A DNA stretch of 64,000 nt from Microbulbifer sp. MKSA007 (GCA_032615215.1 CP128433.1:3803501-3867500); one strand, 5' to 3'; counted from the first letter of the stretch, positions 1-8,427 are shown. The notes: generated from the letters alone by a model not told the origin. Made by a program: numbers and translations.

Positions 1-1
1 G

Positions 2-121
2 GGAAAAGCTGGAGAGGCATTACTGGCATGTATTGAGCAATGCGGAGATCTACTTCACGAAGCGATACCCACCAGCACCATTAAAGATGAACTGCCGAAT
101 CATCTAGTCGTCATCAATTAA
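2..121 (+). CDS. 3' end of a CDS, possibly a TPM-domain protein
   Basis: An open frame enters from the left edge and ends at TAA 119-121, giving 39 residues that finish DELPNHLVVIN. An acidic DELP-type tail after a short helix recalls the end of small TPM-domain membrane-associated proteins, but this is recollection from a short tail. The 5' part lies outside the window, so length, start and domain content cannot be judged. The following gene starts about 150 bases downstream on the same strand. Confidence 0.4.
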   Translation, partial: GKAGEALLACIEQCGDLLHEAIPTSTIKDELPNHLVVIN

Positions 122-272
122 ATCCCCGTATCCCCCAAAACTGGCAACACCAACTTATTCAAGTTTCAAAACGAAACTCCACGCCATACCAACCTACCCT
201 CATATTGTGACTTGAATCATCAACTAAGCTGCCTAAAGGCATAAAACCCATAAGTAAACTCTGTACAAGAAG

Positions 273-758
273 ATGATTCCGACTAAAACCCTATTGCAGC
301 TTTTCAGTATTACTCTTCTGTTACTGGCATCTGGATTCAGTGCCGCTCTCTGGTCTCAAGAACTACAAAAGAAAAATACGACTTCGACAATCGGGGACGG
401 TAACTTCCCGGGCACTCGTATAGCCTCCCCTCGCCCAAAGCAAGCCACGACCCGCTTCCTGCCAGCATTGGGTAACAGTGATAAATTAACATTTCATGTC
501 GAGCATCAGTGCAGCAACCACATTGGCGATCTCGACGCCCTCAGAATGGAATGGGCCATCAGTAACCGGCAAGTGAATTTTCCGACTTGGGACCCCAGCA
601 GTACCAAGCCGGAGTCCGAAAAGTTACCAGCTGCCCCCACTGAGGTTGTATTCGTACCTACTATTTATGGCGGAAAAGTAATTTATACAAAGCTGACTGG
701 GAAAATCTATATGGAAGTCAATATAGCCTTCGGTACTGATCTTGAAGTACCAGACTAA
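273..758 (+). CDS. hypothetical exported protein
   Basis: The 161-residue protein starts with a basic tip and a hydrophobic stretch (about residues 7-27, LLQLFSITLLLLASGF), which fits a signal peptide or a single N-terminal membrane anchor. The rest is polar and proline-rich with predicted beta segments. I recognise no family. It is followed 57 bases later by another exported-protein gene on the same strand and then by a HupE/UreJ-type gene, so it may belong to one envelope-associated operon. Function is unknown; the call rests on the intact frame and secretion-like N-terminus. Confidence 0.6.
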   Translation: MIPTKTLLQLFSITLLLLASGFSAALWSQELQKKNTTSTIGDGNFPGTRIASPRPKQATTRFLPALGNSDKLTFHVEHQCSNHIGDLDALRMEWAISNRQVNFPTWDPSSTKPESEKLPAAPTEVVFVPTIYGGKVIYTKLTGKIYMEVNIAFGTDLEVPD

Positions 759-815
759 ATTAACCCCCTTCAAAAACGAATAATGCGCAACTGATCAACT
801 CTGCTCAAGCAACAC

Positions 816-1316
816 ATGACTCCCAAAGCGAAATTTTATTTATCATTCAACAAAATACTTATCAGCCTGGCCCTGATATTATTCAACAGTACATTATCAA
901 CAACCAGCAAGGCTGATTTCATCAGTTTAAGTGGCGCTGAGACCGCCAACAATATTGCGGAGATCGATATACAAAAAAATATCCTAAACATTAGATTCGA
1001 GATATCAGCAAGCGATGCCAAACTATTTTGGCCAGGAATTGATGATACACCAGACATTTATCGACTGGCACAATCGGCAAAAACCCAACAATCTTTCGAC
1101 TTTCAAGTACTCTCTGGAAATAAGAGCATTAAGCCCAAACTCATCTCAATTCGAGTAGCCCAGAGAAAACCTAGAATTTCCCCTTTTGCTGGGCAAACCG
1201 ATCCCCGCACCGGCATAAAAATGCCGGATTTCCCGACAGATAAAAAGATTCTTTTAACTCAGCTGAAATATCCAATCGGTGGACTTTCAGTCCTGCAACT
1301 AACCCCCCATCGGTAG
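816..1316 (+). CDS. N-terminal part of a frameshifted exported/membrane protein
   Basis: This 166-residue frame has a signal-like N-terminus (hydrophobic about residues 11-30) followed by a beta-rich region beginning FISLSGAETANN. It stops at TAG 1314-1316, just after a C6 run at 1303-1308. Leaving out one C would continue the protein as LTPIGSDKLASVTIGF, straight into the next frame at 1333-2598. The two frames are therefore most likely one gene of roughly 590 residues. Whether the shift is a sequencing error, a true mutation or programmed cannot be told from sequence alone. The family is not recognised. Confidence 0.65.
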   Translation: MTPKAKFYLSFNKILISLALILFNSTLSTTSKADFISLSGAETANNIAEIDIQKNILNIRFEISASDAKLFWPGIDDTPDIYRLAQSAKTQQSFDFQVLSGNKSIKPKLISIRVAQRKPRISPFAGQTDPRTGIKMPDFPTDKKILLTQLKYPIGGLSVLQLTPHR

Positions 1317-1332
1317 TGATAAGCTGGCATCC

Positions 1333-2598
1333 GTGACAATTGGCTTTACCAGTCGCCACGGGCAAACACCTATCAGCGGCTTTCACTACCTATCCCAAGC
1401 TGAACCACTCATTATCGACTGGAAAGACCCATGGAATACACATTTTAAGAACACCAATATTAGTCGGCATAATCGCTACCCTCTAATGTCTTTCCTCTAC
1501 GTAGAGCCCCGCCAGATACGTCATGAGATACTCGTTCGCACCAAGGACTTACTGGAGTGGACTAATCACCCTTTCGATGCCTGGCAACCATTAACACCAG
1601 AAAGTAAGGCCTTCCTGCACCACACGGTACGCAGCTATCTAAATAATAAAAATCCAACTTCTATTGATCAGTCGCCCTCACAGCCGAATAGCATTGAGAC
1701 TGTTTTTCTCCGCGCAAATAACAGCGGGTACTCACAGATTTCAGAGAATGACACTATTGAAATGGGCTCAGTGATGATTGGCTACCGGGAAAAATTTTCC
1801 ATCGATGCACTGCCTCAGAGTGTTACCGTAGACTGGAATCTATTTACCGATACGATCAACTCCGTTCCCACCCTAATTCAGGACCCCACAGGCCCATTCC
1901 CCACCCATGTAATTCCCTCATTTCCTGATATTCAGTGGCACAACTACCTATACGATTACCGACCTCCAAATAGCGATCCACTTGTAATAGAAACCCCCAG
2001 CCTGGCGGTCCCTATGGCAATCCTATTTTCATTTCTTATTATTACGATAATTGTATTGACGCTATCCACAAAACACTCACTTATAGGCCGCCAGGGTTCA
2101 ACTATTCTCTATACCGCCATAATAATCTCAGCTGGCGCTTTGTACCTCAATCTTCCAGAAGAATACCTAGTAAACCTCCCGGGAACCGCTAAAAAACGGG
2201 ACTTGGGCCAAGTAACAGAACAGCTACTGTTAAAAGTTGCAGCCGCATTTAAAGAGCCTCTACCGATCAATCTGGAATTAAAGCTAAAAAACCTGATTAC
2301 CAAGGAAGGATTCGAAAGTACCTATTCAAATCTGGCACAAATTTATCGCCCCCAAACAACAAGTGGTGGCTTGGGATCAATCAGTACTATTACAAACCTT
2401 AAAGTCGAGTACTCCAGCCAAATTAACCTGAATGGCAACAAAGGATTCCGGTTGATTACAAGTTGGCAGGCGGTAGTAGAGGACCGAAGCTGGGGACACT
2501 TTGAACAAAGACCGCAAGAGACCCGGGCCAATATCGCAATTATCCAGTCTGATAACCACTGGAAAATCGCTGGATTTACTCCCCTATCCGTACGGTAA
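1333..2598 (+). CDS. C-terminal part of the frameshifted membrane protein next to the HupE-type gene
   Basis: The listed start is a GTG at 1333, but the frame is open back to 1303, where it joins the preceding frame across the C6 run. It has a long extracytoplasmic beta-rich segment, two hydrophobic segments (about residues 225-246 and 254-274, AILFSFLIITIIVL and TAIIISAGALYL), then a soluble C-terminal domain of about 140 residues ending in a WKIAGF strand. The C-terminal domain resembles a small alpha+beta cone-like fold, by inference only. It ends 27 bases before the HupE/UreJ-type gene, suggesting co-expression and a shared membrane role. No known family assigned. Confidence 0.65.
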   Translation: MTIGFTSRHGQTPISGFHYLSQAEPLIIDWKDPWNTHFKNTNISRHNRYPLMSFLYVEPRQIRHEILVRTKDLLEWTNHPFDAWQPLTPESKAFLHHTVRSYLNNKNPTSIDQSPSQPNSIETVFLRANNSGYSQISENDTIEMGSVMIGYREKFSIDALPQSVTVDWNLFTDTINSVPTLIQDPTGPFPTHVIPSFPDIQWHNYLYDYRPPNSDPLVIETPSLAVPMAILFSFLIITIIVLTLSTKHSLIGRQGSTILYTAIIISAGALYLNLPEEYLVNLPGTAKKRDLGQVTEQLLLKVAAAFKEPLPINLELKLKNLITKEGFESTYSNLAQIYRPQTTSGGLGSISTITNLKVEYSSQINLNGNKGFRLITSWQAVVEDRSWGHFEQRPQETRANIAIIQSDNHWKIAGFTPLSVR

Positions 2599-2625
2599 GA
2601 ATAAAATAGAGAAATAGCTAGAGCC

Positions 2626-3924
2626 ATGAAAAACAGCACACTCAAGTTGCCCGCGATGATTGTTCTATATCTCCTCATATCCAGCATCAGCGGGCAAGCA
2701 CAAGCGCATTTCCTTCTCAACCTCAATGTACGGATTTTCCATATAGAGCACACAGCCAGTGGTGCCAACCTATATATGAGAGTGCCTATGCCCTATTTAC
2801 TGGCAGATAAAACAGGACTGGGGCGCGACCCCTATACAGGCAAACTCCCACAACCCGCCCCATATACCAAAAACTCCTTGGATCAAGGTGACTTGGTCCA
2901 CTATGTTGACTTTCAACAGCTGGAGCTAGCGCCTCTAGGACTCGGTAATATTGCAGAGAGCGCCACTTTTCTCCGCAATACTGACATGCAAATAAAAGGC
3001 GATGTAAAAGCCGTGCGCTTGTATCGGATAGGAAGTGAACCGGACTTTGCAACGCTGGAGGAGGCACAGCAGGCATTTTTAAAGCAATATTTACCTGAAG
3101 ATACCAATCAAAGGTTGTATGTGGGTGACACCTTGGTTGATATTCAGATCTACTACCCTCTGGAAGCTCCCCTTGGGGAATATCAACTATCCAGCTCTCT
3201 TAACCCAGGCCTCCCCAACCAGGAAGACACCGCCAACATGGTACTGGATTACAATCCAGGTAGGACCCAGGTCTTTCGCTCACGCGGTCTTATGCAAGAG
3301 CCACTACTGATTACCCACTCCTCAATAGACGCTGTGAAGACTTTTCTGGCGGAGGGCATCGCCCATATCCTGAAGGGGCTGGACCACGTGTTGTTTGTAC
3401 TCTGCCTAAGCCTCGGTGCACTCAGCCTACCCCTACTCTTGTGGCGCGCTACCGGCTTTACCATCGGTCACAGTATCACCCTCTCAGCCGGATTCTTTGG
3501 CTTTGTTCCCACAGTCAGCTGGTTCGTACCTATGGTAGAAACCGGTATCGCCCTATCCATAATCTATATGGCCTGGATATCACTACACAGGGAAGACACT
3601 AAGATCACAGGCAGCGAAAGTACAATTTTTATCGGCACCTGCATGCTCGGCCTACTCCACGGCCTGGGTTTTTCATTTGTATTACATGAAATACTCCAAG
3701 TTGACTCCCCGAATATCTGGCAAAGCCTCTTGGCCTTCAACCTGGGGGTAGAAGCCGGGCAAGTACTCATAATTCTTGCCATATGGCCCCTTGCCTATTT
3801 AGCCAGGCTGTGGAAAAAGGAATGGGAAATCCGGATACGTTATTCTGTTGCTGGACTCTGCAGCGCAATTGCTTTTATTTGGACATTAGATAGAGGATAT
3901 GAGCTTGTTTCGGCAATTTCCTGA
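2626..3924 (+). CDS. HupE/UreJ family membrane protein
   Basis: The 432-residue protein has a signal peptide (about residues 1-27, ending QAQAH), an extracytoplasmic beta-rich domain (about 28-235), then a C-terminal membrane domain of about six helices beginning AEGIAHILKGLDHVLFV. The GxDHxLF motif, the later TGFTIGHSITL and GLLHGLGF motifs, and paired histidines in helices are hallmarks of the HupE/UreJ_2 family. Relatives are linked to nickel or other metal uptake and sometimes to unknown exported-protein operons. The substrate here is not shown by sequence: no hydrogenase or urease genes are present. The partner gene upstream is frameshifted. Confidence 0.88.
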   Translation: MKNSTLKLPAMIVLYLLISSISGQAQAHFLLNLNVRIFHIEHTASGANLYMRVPMPYLLADKTGLGRDPYTGKLPQPAPYTKNSLDQGDLVHYVDFQQLELAPLGLGNIAESATFLRNTDMQIKGDVKAVRLYRIGSEPDFATLEEAQQAFLKQYLPEDTNQRLYVGDTLVDIQIYYPLEAPLGEYQLSSSLNPGLPNQEDTANMVLDYNPGRTQVFRSRGLMQEPLLITHSSIDAVKTFLAEGIAHILKGLDHVLFVLCLSLGALSLPLLLWRATGFTIGHSITLSAGFFGFVPTVSWFVPMVETGIALSIIYMAWISLHREDTKITGSESTIFIGTCMLGLLHGLGFSFVLHEILQVDSPNIWQSLLAFNLGVEAGQVLIILAIWPLAYLARLWKKEWEIRIRYSVAGLCSAIAFIWTLDRGYELVSAIS

Positions 3925-3997
3925 ACAGAAGAATGAGTTTCCTCTCTGGCTATTACACCCGAGATACTAAAAAGGGAGAAGGAAATAATACACTGCT

Positions 3998-4065
3998 CTC
4001 GAGACCCTATGAGGCATGGATGCCGATTAGGAGCTTACAGGGATGTATTCACAGCGTGTCTCGAG
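3998..4065. repeat. short palindrome-ended intergenic repeat
   Basis: This 68-base element is bounded by CTCGAGA (3998-4004) and TCTCGAG (4059-4065). The inverted ends continue imperfectly outward (CACTG... and ...GCGGTG). The core carries GGCATGGATGCCG and CAGGGATGTATTCACAG. I recall very similar stretches as dispersed intergenic repeats in Microbulbifer-like and Halomonas-like genomes, but no second copy is in this window. It lies between the HupE-type gene and the convergent GFA gene. An open frame across it (3933-4181) is not considered a gene. Confidence 0.55.
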
Positions 4066-4227
4066 TGCGGTGTATTCTTTCCTTACACCCCAGTAGTAAT
4101 ACACCTAAAACTGATTTGTATTCCCAAGTTCCAGAGACAAAACTCACTCCAAAATTAACCTCCCTGCCACTACACACGTAATAGTGAGTAAAAATACAAA
4201 GCACAATAAATCAGGATGTTAAATAAT

Positions 4228-4629
4228 TTAAGATCCAAACCCCTTGGGATGCCGCTTCCCTGCGTCACCTATTACTTCCCAAGAAGCCTTTGAGTCAACC
4301 CATAAATGATGAACCACTTTTAGATTCTCGTTACCATCCACCAAGCTTCCTGCAGGAATGTAAGTATTTAAAGAATCATTCTCTCCGGGCAGAGTCGAAC
4401 CGCAAGTAGCGCAAAAATTTGTATGCCAATCATGCCCGGGCTTAGACCAATACTTAAGGTTCTCCTTACCTTTAATCCAACTAAACTTCTCGGTAGGCAC
4501 AATAGCTACAGTAATAGCGCCACTCCCTGTGGAGCGACGACAGATTGAACAGTGGCACATATATAAATCTGTGAGGGATTCTTGTATCTCATAAGCTATC
4601 TCTCCACAATTGCATTCACCTTTAGTCAA
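4228..4629 (-). CDS. GFA (CENP-V/GFA domain) zinc-binding protein
   Basis: The 133-residue protein carries the GFA-domain zinc ligands: CNCG (C6, C8), CHCSIC (C25, C27, C30) and FCATCG (C73, C76). Family members include glutathione-dependent formaldehyde-activating enzyme, but most are uncharacterised and the substrate is not predictable. The start is a TTG: the next Met (residue 24) would remove the first cysteine pair, and a strong AAGGAG lies about 7 bases before the TTG. The start overlaps the stop of the upstream 90-residue ORF by four bases (TTGA), implying translational coupling. Confidence 0.88.
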   Translation of the reverse strand: MTKGECNCGEIAYEIQESLTDLYMCHCSICRRSTGSGAITVAIVPTEKFSWIKGKENLKYWSKPGHDWHTNFCATCGSTLPGENDSLNTYIPAGSLVDGNENLKVVHHLWVDSKASWEVIGDAGKRHPKGFGS

Positions 4630-4898
4630 AAAGACACTCCTTTTTTAATAATAGAAAGATACAAAGCCCACATATCTGAGACATCTATATCACCTTGTAT
4701 AGATTTTAACCGATCATGGAGCCCCAAAAGAGCATCTATTCGCACTGAACAATCCCTCCAGCTAATTTTAACTCCGGTATTAGCTATCTGTTCTACAACA
4801 AATGTCTCAGGCTGAACTTCCACTCCAAATAGATAAAAGGTTATCAGAAAGAACAGGTTTTCATGGCGCGCATATCTTTTTGCGTTTTCTATTTGCAC
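4626..4898 (-). CDS. hypothetical protein upstream of the GFA gene
   Basis: A 90-residue frame with a GTG start at 4898, preceded by AAAGG only two or three bases upstream, so the start is uncertain. It has a short hydrophobic stretch (ENLFFLITFYLFGV, about 13-27) and a mixed remainder. Its stop overlaps the GFA start. The IS5-family element lies only 14 bases upstream; in this frame a stop just before the start shows the ORF does not continue through the IS junction. No family recognised. It may be a real small gene that lost its promoter to the insertion. Confidence 0.5.
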   Translation of the reverse strand: MQIENAKRYARHENLFFLITFYLFGVEVQPETFVVEQIANTGVKISWRDCSVRIDALLGLHDRLKSIQGDIDVSDMWALYLSIIKKGVSF

Positions 4899-4912
4899 AA
4901 ACCTTTATCTAA

Positions 4913-6079
4913 GGACCCTCTGATCAACGAAGCATTTTTCTAGAATTAAGCTGAACTGCTTGAAAAATTCACTTTATTACGCTCAAGCGCGTAATTTTCG
5001 CGTAATAGTCCCCTAGTTTTTCATCTGAAACCCTAAATAGGCGGGTTTCAGGCGAACCACCCCTAGGTGGCCAAGTATTTTCTCCCTATTAGTAAGTTAG
5101 TAAAGCCTGCTAGCAAGCACAGCCGCTCAGTATTCTTTAACAGTCCCCGATAGCGGACCTTGTCATAACCAAATACCCGTTTAATGTAGCGAAAGGGGTG
5201 TTCAACCTTCGCTCTTATCTGTGCCTTGATCTTTTCCGCCTTACGGAGTGCATCACGCCCTGGAAGAGTTTTTAGCTTGCTCGGCTTCATTGCTATGTAC
5301 CAATCCACCTCCCGCTCCTTCAACTCTTCACGCTTCTCCGCACCAATGTACCCAGAGTCACCCCAGACTCTTCCTTCCTCCCCATGGAGGACTCGCTCTG
5401 TGGTTGTGACATCATGCGAATTCGCTGCTGTTGTATCTACGCTATGTATTACTCCGAGCACATCATCAACCCCGATATGCATCTTCATTCCAAAGTGCCA
5501 CTGATTGCCTTTCTTTGTTTGATGCATTTCTGGATCACGTTCTTTCTTTTTATTCTTAGTTGAAGTTGGCGCAGAGATAATAGTGGCATCTACAATCGTG
5601 CCTTCACGCAGTACCATGCCATTCTCAGCAAGATGCTTGTTGATTTCATCAAAAAGCGCTGCACCAAGCTGATTGAGCTCCAATAAGTGGCGAAAGTTAA
5701 GAATCGTTGTTTCATCGGGAATTGGGCCGCTCAAAGTCAATCCAGCAAAACTACGCATGGATTCAATTTCATACAGTGCATCCTCCATAGCGGGATCACT
5801 GAGATTGTAAAATAGCTGCATGCAATGAATACGGAGCATGACACTCAATGGATATGGCTGTCGGCCACGTTTGCCTTGTGGATAGCAAGGAGTGATCTGA
5901 GCTTCTAGTCGCTGCCATGGGATAAGGGCTTCCATTTGAGAAAGAAACTTCTCTCGGCGAGTTATACGGCGCTTTAGCTTATATTCTGCTTCGGCAAAGG
6001 TGACTTGGTGCATGATTCATCGTAGTCTTGATGGGTAGGTGAATATTACCAAATTGGCTCAGAATTATTCAGAGGTTCC
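4913..6079 (-). mobile_element. complete IS5-family insertion sequence (1167 bp)
   Basis: The left end reads GGACCCTCTGATCAA and the right end, reverse-complemented, GGAACCTCTGAATAA, an imperfect terminal inverted repeat. The element is flanked by CTAA at 4909-4912 and CTAA at 6080-6083, a 4-bp target duplication matching the YTAR preference of IS5-group elements. It contains one transposase gene with intact DDE residues. Intact ends, gene and target duplication indicate a fairly recent insertion. Joining the flanks gives a short minus-strand frame ending LREIRLDKGLCK, possibly an interrupted small ORF. Confidence 0.92.
5063..6013 (-). CDS. IS5-family DDE transposase
   Basis: A 316-residue transposase with an N-terminal DUF772-type domain (about 20-110) and a DDE catalytic domain. 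The likely acidic triad is D142 in IVDATII, D219 in VWGDSGYIG and E271 in KVEHPFR, in the contexts expected for the family. Length is normal and there is no frameshift, so the enzyme is probably functional. It fills most of the 1167-bp element, starting 67 bases inside the right end. It acts on its own terminal repeats and moves the element by cut-and-paste. Confidence 0.95.
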   Translation of the reverse strand: MHQVTFAEAEYKLKRRITRREKFLSQMEALIPWQRLEAQITPCYPQGKRGRQPYPLSVMLRIHCMQLFYNLSDPAMEDALYEIESMRSFAGLTLSGPIPDETTILNFRHLLELNQLGAALFDEINKHLAENGMVLREGTIVDATIISAPTSTKNKKKERDPEMHQTKKGNQWHFGMKMHIGVDDVLGVIHSVDTTAANSHDVTTTERVLHGEEGRVWGDSGYIGAEKREELKEREVDWYIAMKPSKLKTLPGRDALRKAEKIKAQIRAKVEHPFRYIKRVFGYDKVRYRGLLKNTERLCLLAGFTNLLIGRKYLAT

Positions 6080-6156
6080 CTAACCTGATTTCTCTCAACA
6101 TTGATTCAAGTTTTCGGTAGCAAGTGGCTAATAGAGGCTGAGTTGAGCAATATATA

Positions 6157-6194
6157 AAAGTGAGCGCCAGCACACTTAGTGTGGTACTCACTTT
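6157..6194. other. stem-loop beside the IS5 right flank
   Basis: AAAGTGAG (6157-6164) pairs with CTCACTTT (6187-6194), and inside lies CACAC-TTA-GTGTG. The two stems are separated by an asymmetric internal loop. It lies downstream of the PD40 gene, so it may help end that transcript, though there is no clear T-run. Confidence 0.35.
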
Positions 6195-6347
6195 CTTACT
6201 TGGTGAAAGGATTCTATACAACTTAACAGGTTGCTGCGGGATCAACCGGGGCTTCATGTATCGTGAAGACCGGAAATATCATTAAAGAATTTAAATTTAG
6301 CAAAATAATGATAGATACAGAGAACTAGGCGTAGCTTAGTGTAAATT

Positions 6348-7196
6348 TTATTTAGGTCTAAGGGCCTCAATAAACTTCGCATCTACCCACATTATTTCAA
6401 AATTCGGTGGAGTACAACGCCGACAGTAGAAAAGGTATTTTCCATCGGGCGTTACATATCCACCACCATCTTCCCCCTCTGTATTGATCTTGTCACCGAA
6501 GTTAATAGCTGCGCCCCATGAGCCATCTTGTTGACGAAAACTGATGTACATATCGCTATCACCAAATCCACCCTCTCTTTCACTATCCCAGATAATATAG
6601 GACTCATCAGGGGCAATAAACGGATGAGCAGTCCACTTGCCTGTATTTATCTGCTCTCCAAAAGGTTTTGGCGCTTCACGCTTACCATCTAACAGACGCG
6701 AATAGCGAAGAATACCATCTCCATTTGAACCTACTTCATCAAATACAAACGTTCCTTTTGCAGAAGCCGTAAGGCGCATGATACGAAAGTCTTCAAATAG
6801 TGGCCCCAGGCTTTTAGGATCTGACCAACCATTATCTGTGCGCTCTCTATATCGATTTCTAGAATACATTGTTTGACCATCAGGTGAGATAGAACCACCC
6901 CAGGCCACTTCCGATTCATACCAACGATTACCGTCAAGCTTGAATGCAACTTTCGAAGACTCGCCACTTTGGTGATATCTTCTTGTAACGTAGTACTCCT
7001 GCATATCAGGCGTGAAGTAACCACCCCAATCCCGATACTCTTTCGAGGGATTAGGAGCAAACAACTTTGGAGTTAACCCAGGAGGTTTCTGTCCAAGATA
7101 GGGTCCTTCAAGAGCTGTCGGTGTATCCTGACTATAACTGTTAACACTCAAAATTAGGAGTGAGAGTAGAGCAATTGAAATACAAAGGTGCCTCAT
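6348..7196 (-). CDS. exported PD40/WD40-like beta-propeller protein
   Basis: The 282-residue protein has a signal peptide (MRHLCISIALLSLLILSVNS) and repeated blades of the PD40 type: GYFTPDMQEYY, GSISPDGQTMYS, PFIAPDESYIIW and GYVTPDGKYLFYC, each with the S/TPDGxxxxY motif. Such proteins are periplasmic or secreted and often bind ligands or partner proteins; no enzymatic residues are evident. I place the start at ATG 7196 because AAGGA lies seven bases upstream and the signal peptide follows directly. The open frame reaches 7235, but that N-terminus would be unusual. It appears to be a single gene. Confidence 0.8.
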   Translation of the reverse strand: MRHLCISIALLSLLILSVNSYSQDTPTALEGPYLGQKPPGLTPKLFAPNPSKEYRDWGGYFTPDMQEYYVTRRYHQSGESSKVAFKLDGNRWYESEVAWGGSISPDGQTMYSRNRYRERTDNGWSDPKSLGPLFEDFRIMRLTASAKGTFVFDEVGSNGDGILRYSRLLDGKREAPKPFGEQINTGKWTAHPFIAPDESYIIWDSEREGGFGDSDMYISFRQQDGSWGAAINFGDKINTEGEDGGGYVTPDGKYLFYCRRCTPPNFEIMWVDAKFIEALRPK

Positions 7197-7409
7197 GACA
7201 TATCCTTGCTTAAACATGAAGTAATAAGCAACCAATGTATCTATTCAGGCTTTATAACACCTGACGTCCATATGAATTTTGTCTGATTCTTGTGAGAAGA
7301 GGTGTGATCTGCCGACTATTTGTATGAAATATACACAAAAGCGACTTTATAGCGAAGGTTCAGACCTCCCTTTTGCCCTCCATATATACTGACCTTGCGG
7401 CTCATTTAG

Positions 7410-7793
7410 TATTGCCAATCCACACTGAGCACTCAGTTACAGAGAGAGTTATCGGGACACGACGATCTTAAATTTATAGATACACCCTCAGATATCCACC
7501 TATTCGCTGTAAGTAAATCCACAAGTCTGTCCAAAAGAATAGATGATGATGGAAACTATGGAGTAACGAGCACTATTTTCTAATATCAATCGAATGATCA
7601 ATTTTTATTCTGCGGGATTAAGAATGAGCGATACTTTAGTCCCAATGGCTGCTGCATTTTCTACCAGATAGACATCAATCTGGTAGAAAGTGCAGCTCAA
7701 TTAGATACATTGCCTGAAATACACTTACTTAGATCTCTACCGATTGAAGTTAAAGTATCGTCAAGTGTATTGGTTGTCGTTAGGAAGTCATAA
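7410..7793 (+). pseudogene. possible decayed coding frame in a long intergenic stretch
   Basis: The 583-base gap 7236-7818 has no intact gene. One plus-strand frame is open from 7410 to 7580, has a single TAA at 7581, then is open to TAA 7791. The predicted residues look protein-like (for example DIHLFAVSKSTSL and LLRSLPIEVKVSSSVLVVV), but there is no good start and the family is not recognised. It may be a remnant or chance. Confidence 0.25.
7651..7696. other. long near-perfect hairpin
   Basis: Arms 7651-7669 and 7678-7696 are 19 bases each with one G-T wobble (core TTTCTACCAGAT / ATCTGGTAGAAA) around an 8-base loop. No T-run follows on either strand, so it is not a standard terminator. It lies about 120 bases beyond the stop of the flavodoxin-fold gene and could stabilise the end of that mRNA, be part of a small RNA, or be a recombination or repeat site. 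Confidence 0.6.
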
Positions 7794-7818
7794 CTAACAT
7801 AGATTGATATGTTCTAGG

Positions 7819-8391
7819 CTAAATACATCTAGCACCAAGTCCCTTAACAGCTTTCAACCAGGAACCCTGTTGATTCTTATCAGACATAATCATTGAACCA
7901 AATAAATTAACCTCTGCTTTCGAGAAGCCGCAGTATTGAAGAGTAAATCGATCAAGCTGCTCTAATACTGGCTTTGCTTGTTCTTCTAAATATTCTGTAG
8001 GGGCATCCATTGTCAAAATTATTCTTGATGTTTTGCCTTTAAGAAGCTGTATCGGTTCTGCACTACCACTCTCAAATTTAAAGGTAGTTCCGGGAAGAAA
8101 AGATCGATCAATCAAGCCTTTTAGCTTTCCTGGCAATCCGCCCCACCAAATAGGCGACACCACAACAATATGCTGTGCCCATTTAAGAGCCTCTTGAAAT
8201 TCAGATAGACAATCCTCCAATACTTGATAATCATCGTACCCAAACTCTAAATTCGAATTGAAGTCCATTTCCGACAGGTTATATCGCCGAACATTAGCCT
8301 GTCTCTTTGCTTCAGACTCATAGACATCGCTCAACTGCTTAACAAAACTGTTCTTCTTTGGATTGCCATTTAAAAGTAGGATATTTTTCAT
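7819..8391 (-). CDS. NAD(P)H-dependent oxidoreductase, flavodoxin-2 fold (MdaB/KefF-like)
   Basis: The 190-residue protein begins with a flavodoxin-type phosphate loop (ILLLNGNPKKNSF) and contains the family motif SPIWWGGLPGKLKGLIDRSFLPG (two blocks, about residues 79-101). This identifies the NQO1/MdaB/KefF group, which reduces quinones or azo compounds with NAD(P)H and FMN or FAD in the cytoplasm. It sits 36 bases downstream of a MerR-family regulator on the same strand, a common layout for a stress-induced reductase. The exact substrate cannot be read from sequence. Confidence 0.88.
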   Translation of the reverse strand: MKNILLLNGNPKKNSFVKQLSDVYESEAKRQANVRRYNLSEMDFNSNLEFGYDDYQVLEDCLSEFQEALKWAQHIVVVSPIWWGGLPGKLKGLIDRSFLPGTTFKFESGSAEPIQLLKGKTSRIILTMDAPTEYLEEQAKPVLEQLDRFTLQYCGFSKAEVNLFGSMIMSDKNQQGSWLKAVKGLGARCI

Positions 8392-8427
8392 CTCGTCATA
8401 CTATTGCTTAAAGACATGATGAAAAGT

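Noticed and set aside
3933..4181. 82-codon open frame after the HupE-type gene
   Set aside because: It runs across the palindrome-ended repeat, has no domain or signal features and no good ribosome-binding site, so it is most likely translated repeat sequence.
6069..6257. 62-codon open frame on the minus strand
   Set aside because: Its last codons lie inside the IS5 right end; the native frame across the target site gives a different tail, and there is no start context or family.
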